Part shown: in pieces, positions 50,750-60,457 of the stretch
How the letters are laid out: the number at the start of each line of letters is the position of its first letter
Numbering within the stretch: position 1 is the stretch's first letter
NCBI GenBank assembly: GCA_000320545.1
Contig: ADNK01003121.1
Location: 20,062-84,061, forward strand
DNA length: 64,000 nt
Direction: 5' to 3'
Origin: Bigelowiella natans CCMP2755
Lineage: Eukaryota; Cercozoa; Chlorarachniophyceae
Made by a program: the position numbers and the translations under genes
The notes under the pieces: model-generated
Told to the model about the DNA's origin: nothing
Database searches by the model: none
The model's input: only the letters and a program-made list of their open reading frames with translations

Positions 50750-51217
50750 TCACTCGTCCTTTTCCTTTGCTCCCGACGTAGGCGCTTCCCCGCACATGGC
50801 GATCCCAGTGATCAGGATAATCAAAGCAGGGATGATTGTGACGCATGACATCAACAGAGCCGCAGTCACCGGCGAGGACGCGCCCATGGGCATCTTCTGC
50901 AGCTCGCTCCCGTTATTGTCCTTCAGCAGCTCATTACTCTCTCCATATGCAGCCATGATAGCGTATGCCAGTGGATTGTCAATTCCCGCAATAGCCGCCA
51001 GTAGAGCGGTGATCGTTTTCATCATGGGGGAGAGCCCAGAGTAAGGAAGTGCAAAGGCGATCATGAAAAGCATCGTTCCGTTGTGTGCGAGCTGGTGGTG
51101 ACATCCGCGGAACGCAGCGTATCCTGTGGCCAGGGGCGTGTTTCCAGCGAAGCCGTACACGCTGGCGACGAGGTATTCGAGGAAGGCGAGGATGTACAGG
51201 GACTTCTGCGAGTCCAT
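50750..51217 (-). CDS. Uninterrupted ORF for a 155-residue four-helix membrane protein, unidentified
   Basis: An intact frame runs from ATG at 51217 to a stop at 50750. Hydrophobic segments lie at residues ~7-25 (LYILAFLEYLVASVYGFAG), ~47-64 (MLFMIAFALPYSGL), ~68-92 (ITALLAAIAGIDNPLAYAIMA) and ~116-140 (AALLMSCVTIIPALIILITG), with a Lys/Glu tail. It looks like a small four-TM membrane protein. The first helix has an acidic residue in the middle (FLEYL). No family was recognised. Unlike almost every other gene here it needs no intron. It lies beside LINE and U6-related sequence, so retroposition or recent acquisition is possible, though unproven. The first ATG is used; nothing upstream in frame extends it convincingly. 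Confidence 0.7.
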   Translation of the reverse strand: MDSQKSLYILAFLEYLVASVYGFAGNTPLATGYAAFRGCHHQLAHNGTMLFMIAFALPYSGLSPMMKTITALLAAIAGIDNPLAYAIMAAYGESNELLKDNNGSELQKMPMGASSPVTAALLMSCVTIIPALIILITGIAMCGEAPTSGAKEKDE

Positions 51218-51505
51218 GGTGCTTTGCTGATGGACAAATCTAGATCAGGTGCAGAGGAGGGAGGTAGGTGTTCGAGTCGATCGGATTCTTAAATGCAAGA
51301 GAAGAACATAGGACAATCTCCAAATGCGTCATGCTCATTTCATGAAAATCTTTAGGAAAATTGCTCTCAATCATGTTTTTTTGGCGGGAAGTGCTCCGGA
51401 TTGAACGAAAACAAACGCAGGAGATTCCAGACCGATTTCCAGGCACATGTTGATTGAGGCAATCACGATGTCGCTGCTTCAAAATTGGGGTTCATTTCAA
51501 TGTAA

Positions 51506-52207
51506 ATTCAGAAGAGTCTCGGTCGCAACGTTGGGTCTGTTCTTCACCGTGTCACTGGCTGTGACCAATCTGCCTGTGGCTTGGACCTGTTGATCAACTT
51601 GGACCAGTCCCATCCGAAACTGGTTGATGTTGACCTCAATCGCAGAGTCAGGGCTCAGCTGTCCGCCAATGGCAACTTGTGTCGCAGCTTTTACTCGTTC
51701 GTCAAACCCGATGCCCCAATCTGCAAATCCAGAGCCTGGGCGAGGAGCCACATTGGAAGGCCTGCTTCCAGATTGTTTGAGTGTTGCCTCGATGATTGGC
51801 ATGACAATTCAGGTGTGTTGCTCAAACTTCAGCTCCGTGCTGGGACTCACGAAACTGAGGAGCACAGGGCTAAAATTTGCAACTTGCCCCCCTCTTTCTC
51901 GGTGTGTCCTCTTTGCAATGCTGAAGTTGTTCAAAGTGTCAACCACCTCATCCATCATTGCACTCACTTGAATGCAGAGAGATGCAAGCTTCTCTCGCAC
52001 ATGAGATCAGTTCTGGGTTCAGCTTCTTCCCTCCACTCTTCATTCTTTGACGCTCCAGACTCCTCCAAAACCAAAATTCTGCTGGGGGCCCCCTCAGATG
52101 ATCCAATCGTGGATCGTCGTGTGGACATGGCCTTCAGGAAGTTTTTGCTCAGAGTGGACGTCTTGCGCCGTCAGAATTTTGCCACCAGTGTCATTGCTTC
52201 TCAATGA
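51506..52207 (+). mobile_element. C-terminal fragment of a LINE-type retrotransposon protein
   Basis: An open frame of about 233 codons extends from just after a TAA (about 51505) to a stop at 52207. It includes LDLLINLDQSHPKLVDVDLN and VLLKLQLRAGTHETEEH, then CPLCNAEVVQSVNHLIHHC, a C-x2-C-x9-H-x4-C finger. In LINE proteins this finger lies near the C-terminus, preceded by 'L.LR.G' as here. No reverse transcriptase palm or endonuclease is present upstream, so this is a truncated copy with an intact last part. The minus-strand ORF 51497-51802 is its shadow. The stop codon lies about 50 bp before the repeat that abuts the U6-like sequence, which may be the element's 3' region. Confidence 0.6.
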
Positions 52208-52255
52208 CCAAGTCATGCCATTTGGCAACCCAGCTAGTTGATCTGCTGGTCACAG

Positions 52256-52360
52256 TCCTCACTGAAATCAGTTCGAGGCACTGCACTTTGCACACTGCAA
52301 GTGTCTTGCTACACTTTGGAAATGTAGTTTTTCATCATTGTTTCATTGTTTCATTGTTTC
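52256..52360 (+). repeat. Repeat copy A, upstream of the U6-like sequence
   Basis: A segment of about 105 bp begins CTCACTGAAATCAGTTCGAG and ends in CATTGTTTCATTGTTTC. It matches, with roughly 15-20 differences, the copy at 52467-52570. It directly precedes the U6-like 5' stem-loop. Its end consists of short ATTGTTTC reiterations. Confidence 0.75.
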
Positions 52361-52460
52361 TCCCTCTCTTCGGAGAGGGTCATCCGCAAAAATTGGAACG
52401 ACACAGAGAAGATCAGCATGGCCCCTGCGCAAGGATTTGTGCACGCACAAATCGAAATTG
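52361..52460 (+). ncRNA. U6: U6 spliceosomal snRNA or U6-derived copy
   Basis: The sequence has a 5' stem-loop CCCTCTCTTCGGAGAGGG. It is followed by AAAATTGGAACGACACAGAGA, which carries the ACAGAGA box that pairs with the 5' splice site, then AGATCAGCATGGCCCCTGC. Next comes GCGCAAGGAT, the AGC triad and internal stem-loop region, and then CACGCACAAATCG, matching the telestem side. This order and spacing are diagnostic of U6. The 3' end does not run into a T stretch (it continues AAATTGTGCATCTTCACTG), so there is no evident RNA polymerase III terminator. No TATA box is visible about 25-30 bp upstream. It may therefore be a U6-derived copy rather than an active gene. Copies of one repeat lie on both sides. 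Confidence 0.85.
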
Positions 52461-52466
52461 TGCATC

Positions 52467-52570
52467 TTCACTGAAGCCAGTTCAAGGCACTGCATTTCGC
52501 ACTTTGCAAGTATCTTGTCACACTTTGGAGATGTGGTTTTTCATCATTGTTCATTGTTCATTGTCTCGTT
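52467..52570 (+). repeat. Repeat copy B, downstream of the U6-like sequence
   Basis: Begins CTTCACTGAAGCCAGTTCAA and ends CATTGTTCATTGTCTCGTTC. It aligns over its whole length to copy A. Where copy A is followed by U6, copy B is followed by CTCATTGGTTCCTTGGAAAA, unrelated to U6. The unit is therefore repeat-U6-repeat. Confidence 0.75.
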
Positions 52571-52579
52571 CTCTCATTG

Positions 52580-54165
52580 GTTCCTTGGAAAAGAAGGAAA
52601 GCACCACACGTGCCACACTTGCAAAAGTTGAACAAATGATTGGAACGAACGTTGGTGCACGGCCTCCCATGCCAGCACGACCGGCCAGACAGGAGAAGAA
52701 GCTAGCAGATCATGGCCATCTTGTCCCGAAAAAGGAAACTTGAAAATTGAAGCCAAGTTTGATCGTCGATCATTGAGTGATTGAGTGGATGGCATTGGAC
52801 CGTGGACGTGCGCACATGCGACAAGCATGACACACATTGCACGGGTTGTGTCCATCGAACATGCCAGCATGTCTAGATGTGTGACTGTGGACATGCGTGC
52901 ACGACATGCTAGCACTGGAGCATGACAGTCTAGCAGTGTGAGCCTGGTGATGTGCATTGTGTGCACCAGTGTGATGTGTCCATTGTTTGGTTCATTCATT
53001 CGTTCAGCACACCTAGACACTTCCAAGTGGACGTTCAGCAGGATGAGCTGCTGGCAACCACTCCTCTGGTCCAGTGGTCCTCCTGGGATCCGATGACTCG
53101 TCAGTCGTGCTTGCACACTCATCAAAACGCGTGATGATGTTGCACATGCATGTCCACCATCGTGAGCTAGTGAGTGATGTGTGTGCGGACATGTCTGGCT
53201 AGCTGGGTGTGCAGGCTAGCAGGTGCTTTGCAGTGTGTGCAAAGCAGGATGTGCGATTCACAGCCAGACAGTGTTGTCCAGCAGTGCCAGCAAACTTCGT
53301 TGCCGTTCTAGCGTTGGCTTTTTGTGAGAAAGCCGCCAACGCCTGAACCCTCGTGCGGCGCAGGTGTTTGGATGTGCGACGTCCCACAGGCGGCAATGAC
53401 TCAAACGTGTGGATTGTCAGAGCCAGAGAGCTAGAGAGAAACCCAGCAACAAACAACGATGAGAGGCTGCCAAGCCAGTCAAAATGAGGCGCAAACCTGA
53501 AATTTGACACGGCTAGACGACAGTGTGCATGGAAGAACATGCATGTGACGTCTAGCTCCAGACAAGCACGTGGACATGCTGTCATCTGCCTACCTCTAGA
53601 CCTCTGGCCTAGCAGCTGTGCCCCTTCTAGCTAGCTAGACTTGGATCGATGTTCAATTCAAACTAGCAAAAGTGACATCAGCACTAGCAATGAGCGAATG
53701 CGGCACAATTGTGATGCACAAATGTGCATGGATGAGCATTGCACGAACTTTTCGTGGAGCTGCGAGGCACTCGCTGATCCTCACATGTAGTGGCCTGCTA
53801 GCCTGTCGTACATGATGAAAGGTGACTACTCATTGTTGACCATGCCATGTGAGTCGGTGTGCACGCGTGATGGTGATCGATATGTCTGTCATTTGCTCAT
53901 TTTTCGAGAGCTTTCATCGTCTTTTTCGCCACAAACGCGGTACGACTGGCACGTCTAGTACCTGCAAAACAGAATTGTAGTAGTTGTGATGATTCAATGC
54001 ACACATGCTATCACCTTCGCTCTCTCAGTCTAGTGTGGCGTTTTTTGATCAGTCATGTAGATAGGAAGAATTAGAAATATAATCAGCAGCATGTTGAATC
54101 GAAAGAAAGATGTCACTCACGAACAAGTCTTCTGCTAGGATTTATCTCCATGTTATGTTTTTACG
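52580..54165. other. Long gene-free stretch with distinct word usage
   Basis: No supported gene on either strand. The minus-strand frames at 52574-53125 and 53199-53585 have no convincing domain. The stretch is nearly free of microsatellites, and rich in CTAGC, GCATG and CATGC words, with a CTAGCTAGCTAGAC block at 53620-53640. It may be degenerated transposon sequence; that is inference. Confidence 0.4.
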
Positions 54166-54172
54166 TGTTAGT

Positions 54173-54356
54173 TTATGCACCAGAACTAACACATTTGCCG
54201 GGCATTTTCAAAGTTTCATTACTTTGGTTTTTTGGGGATATATTTTTCTTCCCAGCACGAATTTGTGATACTTTCTTCGTAGCTTTTGCTTTCTTCTCAG
54301 ATGTTGGAGCAACCTTCGAGCTACGCATAGAATTTTTGCCTGCAGGTGAAGCACTT
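54173..54356 (-). CDS. Terminal exon of an unidentified Lys-rich protein
   Basis: From an acceptor at 54356 the minus strand reads SASPAGKNSMRSSKVAPTSE, continuing KKAKATKKVSQIRAGKK and ending PGKCVSSGA-stop at 54173. The composition (Lys, Ala, Ser, Pro) is that of a basic, disordered nuclear or cytoskeletal tail. It lies just beyond the kinesin stop codon on the same strand. It would be a natural alternative tail for the kinesin, but no donor of the required phase was found in the kinesin's last exon, so this link is not supported. Confidence 0.4.
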
Positions 54357-54502
54357 CTAAATCCTAATACAACGTTGAACAGAAGATATAAATAGGATAT
54401 TTAACATCCAAAGTGAGACGTGTCGTCGTGTCTTTATCATGCAATATGAATATATGTCACCCAAATAGACAAAGTATCAGGATATCATCATCATCATCAT
54501 CA

Positions 54503-56485
54503 TCATGATATGATGTTAATGCTGGTGAGACCGAATTCAAAGCCTAGAGAGTGTTCATCCACTTCCACTTGATAATAATCTACGAAGGCTGGTACATGTT
54601 GCCTACTAACTCTAACTCTAACGTCGTGATTACCTCGGGTAGCAGCCTTGGAAGGAGTACGTGACGTAGCAGCAACAGCAGCACTATCTTCACCTTGCCT
54701 TGTTGGACGGGGGTCCATTGCGTTTTTGCTTCCTCGCCTCGGAAGATTGGGTTGACTATCCTGCAGATTCTCTGTGCTACAGCAACAAAAGAATGATGCG
54801 ACAAAACCTCTGCTACTTTTATTATTACCACCACCACTTCTCTTTCTTCCCCGGAGTGTTGTAATCAGATCATCACGTTCAGCAACCATTTTCTTAAGCA
54901 TTTCAATCTCATCTCTTAGTTTGAGAATGAGGGCATCCTTAGGGTTCATGTTTTTCCTTGCATTGTTCTTGATCATTTTAGCTCGAGTAGCATATTGCAG
55001 GGTTGATATTGTTTCATTCACGTTCCGATCGCACTGATAAAGAGCAGACTCCTTCTCAACAGAGATATTATGAAAATGGAAAGCACTGATTACCCTGCCC
55101 TCCTCCCCTTTGTATCTATCTCTCATTTCCTTCATTTTTTTATTTTGGTAGTCCTTGTGAATAGAACACCACTCTACTACAATGTGTCGTTGTGCGTTAA
55201 TAAAATAGATACTATGTTTGTAAATCCTCCCTATATTTCTAACGATCGTGGATATGTGAAAAATGTGCGTGCGTGTGTGTCTGCGTTTAAAACCGGGTTA
55301 ACATTAGCAATCATGAGCGTGTGTGCGTTTCCTCCCAACGAATCACACAACAGCTTTGTTAGTGCAGACTCACGATATGGAACAAACGGTTTCTTTCCGT
55401 CTAGAGATGGAATATGCATCATTATGGTTTGTTCAGAAAGCATAGTAGTAGTAGTTGTTGTTGTTGTAGTAGAAGCTAATGGATGGTAGTAGTGATAGTT
55501 TACAAAGAGAAGAAAAATCGAATAGTATATCAGATCCTTGCATCCCAAAGCCGAACAACGGGTAGGTACCCACATTGTTTAACACATTACATTCGTTCAA
55601 TTATATCACGTGAATTTTAGTCCTAGGAGTCATTGTCGCATATATCACGCTGCTTGAGTTCTCTATTATCATCGTCATGTCCGTAGTTTTAGTACATGCG
55701 CTACTACTACTACTACTATCTTACTACCTTTCCTGATCGATGTCAGAGCTGATATCACATTCCCAAGCGTGTTGAGCGAGAGGTTGATGCTAGCACTCTC
55801 CTTTTGCCTCGCTGCAGATTGGTTTTGAAATCTTTCTGATCCTGCAAGATCTACCTGTTGTATGAGTATGAGTATGAGTGATAATGATACCGTATTATCT
55901 CCGTGATCCACTCCACAGAACAAATACTATACTCACACGCACAAGTTGCAAATCCGCTCTTTGAAGCAAGGCACTAATTCAAATGCTCTCTTCGTTCCCC
56001 CCTTCCCCCCCCCCCCCCTCCCCCTCACTCCATTGTCCTACCAAATTTAGCTTCGATGACACCACACTCATCAAATCTTCCTCTGTAGGCGATCCTCTAG
56101 TAGGTAATTAATAGAAGTGTGAGTTGCAAGCAGTCTAGGGCCTTCCTTCTTTGTTCTTTAGAATACATATAATAGTAATAATAATAATAATAATAATACA
56201 TGATAATGGGTTGCTGTCGCCCTACATCTACTACTACTACTGCTACTTCTAATACCACCACCACCTTTCAAGATATAGAGAAAGAATACTATGTGAGCGA
56301 CTCGATGTTGCATTTTGATTTGTAGCCGCAACAGTTCGACGCTTTCATTTCCAGTTGTTGGAGAATTATTTGTACAACAAAGTGTGTGAATGAATGAATG
56401 AATGAATGAATGGGCAGATAAATAGTCATCACGGTATGTATGCACAGTCAAGATCAAAAGAAAAAGGAAAGGGAGAATCATGGAA

Positions 56486-56522
<37 letters not shown>

Positions 56523-58745
56523 TAAATCATAATTAGAAACTATATTTAATTATTTTCTGTACTGGTGGGGAGGGAATATCGTTGGTCGCGCAGGGGAGTA
56601 ATCAGTATGGTTATAAGGATAAGCGAGCACATACTCATCATCATCATTATCGTGATGATGATGATGATGATAATAAAAAAAAAACGTGACTACAATGATT
56701 GGAAGTTAGCGTCGTTCATTGTAGAAGCCGATTTACATTGCAGTCATGAGTCTCTCATCACAAAGCTGTAGTATTATTCAAAGTTCTCCTTACTTCATTT
56801 CCGAAGCTGATAAGGTCTTCCACTTGCTCCACGCAAGTAACAAGATGCTTTGTCAACTAGAATGAGAGGGGAGGGGGGAAATAGCAAACATGTTGTCTGA
56901 GACGTCACCATCTACATTAGAGCTAATGCTACACAAGTGGGGATTTGATGGTGCTTATGATGCCGAGGTTGCTACTACCTGTGGAACGAAGAACCCTCCT
57001 GCTCTTTCCTGTCTAATCCGTAACCCACTCTTAGAATCTAAAGGCTGCGCCTCTTTGCTCAACAAGTCCCTAACCTAATCACGTCAATGTGAGACTAATC
57101 AATGCGTGAGCATGATGATACTAATGATGATATTATGATAATGACTATCTTGAGTATAAAGAACAACTAGAGATTACTAATACAGGGGGAAAAGACAATA
57201 TTGGAAGACAATAAATGACAATAAGTGTTGAGAATCCCAATGATTGAATAAATAATGTTCTCTTATACGATACACGACTAGGACATTACATGGAATGATT
57301 CATTTTATCAGTTCTTCTATATTTCTCGGAACTGTTATTATATGTTCCTCATGCTGCTGCTGTATAAGTATTGTAACCCAACTACCATCACAACCACTAC
57401 CACCATCGGTACTGCCTACTACCTGCTACCTTTTCATTATAAATTTCGAGGAAGGACACCATTACTACAAACTTGGTATTATCTTGAGCGGACGTTGTAG
57501 TTATATGCTGCAATAGGGCATGTTAGCATTAACTCAGGAGGAGGAGGAGGAGGAGGAGGAGGAGGAGGAGGAAGAGGATGAGGGGGAAGAGTAAACAATT
57601 GGATGCAAGCAAATTGTTGCCAAATGAAATTGTAAGTGATGTCGAGTTGACGTCCCCATTCTACTCTCTGCGATATTGATATAGGAATAAATTGATTGAA
57701 TATCATCTACCGTGTGGTAGATAATATTCTTATGTGAGTGAATGATGATGCCTGGGGCTGACTTCGTATATTTGCTTGATTGCTCTAGGTGTAACTCCTA
57801 ATTGCGATTCATCATAATCCTGAAGAATAATTTATCAACATAGGTGTGAGATGACAAAGAAGGCTCCAATATGATACTGCTGCTGTTGCTGCTACTGCTG
57901 TGAATTTAGCTTCTGACAGAATTTGATTTAACTGAGCCTATCATTATTTTGTGGTCTCACACCTCCTTTTTTTCTTCTCTACATCATTGTCGCAACAGTT
58001 GAACGGAACTACGAAAATATGCAAACGCACATCCTTTCTCCCCATCATCGTGTGAGTCTTCCCGCTTGAAGTTTGGCCATATGCGAAAATAGTCGAGTTA
58101 AATCCCTAAAGAAAAATACAGCGAAGATAGGAAAGAAACAAACTAGTAAGGCTTATAGATATAGTCGTCAATTTGTTTGCCTTGAGCCAACGACTTTGTG
58201 CATAGGCTATTCATACTACGATTTTTAACACTTGTTTGAGAACAACCAACCTCAAGGTATCGGGCAATCATTGGCTGAACTGCTTTATCATAAACCTAGC
58301 AGTAGTAGTAGTGCGGCGATGATAATAGATTATGGCAGTACATGCAGCTGGATAATATGAAACATGTTAAGACCTCTTCTTGTTTTGATTTCTTTGAAAA
58401 GACGCTATCGAAGTCGAATTTGCGCCAAGATGACGTGTCATTCTGAGGCAACGAGTAATTATCATTTACTCTTGTAGACCTTTAGGATATGATCATTATG
58501 TTGTTCTTTCTTAATATCAATTTGTACCAGCTTGCATCCACGATTTTCATCGCACACTCGAATGCTACAGTCAGCATGAGACGCCTCAACAACGTTCTTG
58601 CATTCCTACAGCGAGTATGTGTTTCAAGTATTCGTACAAGCTGATCGAAAGTAGTTACCTTGGATTCACTACGAATAAAAGGCCTACACCTCACAACTAC
58701 TCGTACAGCAGCTGCTTCTCTCCCGTCGTTAGTAGCAGCCACCAT
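54503..58745 (-). CDS. Kinesin motor protein with short cysteine-containing tail
   Basis: Kinesins move along microtubules using ATP. Exons placed: 58745-58659, 58605-58480, 58442-58374, 58295-58251, 58105-58031, about 57830-57740, 57069-56979, about 56850-56795, about 56113-56045, 55854-55728, 55400-55294 and 55051-54503. Motor motifs in order: [10 protein letters not shown] (N-terminal strand), [24 protein letters not shown] (P-loop), VTPRAI, DLL with the L8 region ([14 protein letters not shown]), [22 protein letters not shown] (switch II), [33 protein letters not shown] and [18 protein letters not shown] short neck coiled coil ([20 protein letters not shown]) is followed by only ~110 residues, including FFCCCSTEN. 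The switch I exon (NxxSSRSH) was not located, and neither was the 'EIYNE' part; they should fall in 57.7-57.1 and 56.8-56.1 kb. N-terminal motor, plus-end direction expected. The subfamily was not determined. Confidence 0.9.
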
Positions 58746-59402
58746 CCCTGCCGGGAAAATCTGTAATACTCTCCTTGAGAACAGCTAATCAATGAACATA
58801 TCTCTGCAAGGAGGAGGAGGAGGAGGAGGAGGAGGAGGAGGAGGCTACTGGACTAAATAACGGCAAGGTAGTCGTCTGACGACGGTAGCCACCGTCTACG
58901 GCACAAGCACAAATCTGAAGGAATTTGGGCGAATTTCGACGTGCGACAACATGATAAGCTTGTCGCCCAAGGACTACCAGACAACTACGGAATCAATTAC
59001 GTTGAAGAAAAGCATGCTAATTTCAACATGCGACAATACTTTTTGATTGTCGCCTATGCAGTAGGTGAAAGATGACTCATAACGAGGAACCCCGAGTTAC
59101 CCCCCTCAATTGCTGAACGATGTATTGGCTTAAGGAATGAAAAAATCGTCATCGATTAAAAGCAAGAATCCACGGGACGTTGATGATGTGAAGATCCATC
59201 GTCCCTCCCTTCCTAAACGCCTCAGAAGTCGTCTCATTCATCTGCTGCTATAAAATGAATACTTAGTTCGTATACTTTGCAAACATAATACGTATTTATA
59301 CTCACTCATCCTTCTAAGCCTTGCTCCCTTTAATTTAATATTATGGTTCAAAGTGACTGCACATCTTAAGGGTGCTGTTCGTTCTTGCTGCAAACAATTT
59401 CT
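58746..59402. promoter_or_regulatory. Shared upstream region of divergent kinesin and pseudouridine synthase genes
   Basis: 656 bp lie between start codons. A (GGA)n run is at 58811-58842. Around 58917-59050, pieces such as TTCGACGTGCGACAACATGA and TTCAACATGCGACAATACTT resemble each other, a weak internal repeat. No exon was seen. Confidence 0.4.
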
Positions 59403-60420
59403 ATGGTAGGAGGGGGGTTGGATAATAGTACACGCGACAACAGCAGCATTGGTGATGGCCTCAAGGAATTTAACGACACTACTGACAATGTCCCTGACAT
59501 CGAGATAGTTTACTTGAGATCTGGACATATATGTGTCGTTGATAAGCCACATGACGTCTACATTGAAGGTGTTGTCCACACTTAACTATTATTGTATGCA
59601 TGTATATGGTACATCATCTTCTCGAATCAGGCAGAATACTATACAAACGGATCCTCGAATATCTATCACCACGACAGATTGATTGATTTTCAATTTTATA
59701 CATTTGTTACTATCTCTCCAGTCATCTGCTCCCCTTGTTGATATTCATCTTACTATCTGCACGGTTATGTGTGTTATGGAACTTCTGCTCACTACTGCTA
59801 CCACTACAACTCACGGCATGCTACCTGACAGCTGCTTGTGTCCTTATTATCACGTAGGTAACAAAAGTAACGCTACCGTAATTCAGATGGCAAAGGTAAG
59901 CCATATTCTTGATAATACAACAACAATTACATATAATGTGTAAGTACTATCGTCGCGTTTTGGCGTGCCATTGAGTCCCTCCCCCCTCCCTTTCGGGTAC
60001 AGCAAACACAAATTTCTCACAATTATTGTGAGGAAGATGATGGAGGAGGAAGTGGTTAAACATTAATACAATATGAATTTTGATATAGTTACAGTATATG
60101 TGATGATATTATCCTTCGCATACATTAGAGAAAGTTGCAGCAATTGCATCGCAGCGCCCACGACAGCAGTACCAGTAAGCCAACAGCTGAAACAGGAAGA
60201 GCTTCTTCCCCATGCATGATCAACTCTTCAAAGTCATCATCAGCTTCTTCATCAACAGCAGCAGCATCATCGTTATCAGCAGACAAGCAATACAAATACT
60301 TCCACTTCATGAACCGACTAGACTTTGCTACTAGCGGGATCATGGCGTTGGCGCTGAGCAAAGAGGCAGCTGCATCCGGGACTGAATGCTTCCAGAATAG
60401 AAGAGCCAATAAAGTCTATG

Positions 60421-60457
<37 letters not shown>

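Noticed and set aside
51497-51802. Minus-strand 101-codon ORF
   Set aside because: It is the antisense shadow of the LINE-type frame at 51506-52207, which has the C-x2-C-x9-H-x4-C finger.
52574-53585. Two longish minus-strand ORFs (183 and 128 codons)
   Set aside because: No domain, no splice partners, Cys/His/Thr content as expected from TGC/CAC-rich words; probably chance open frames.
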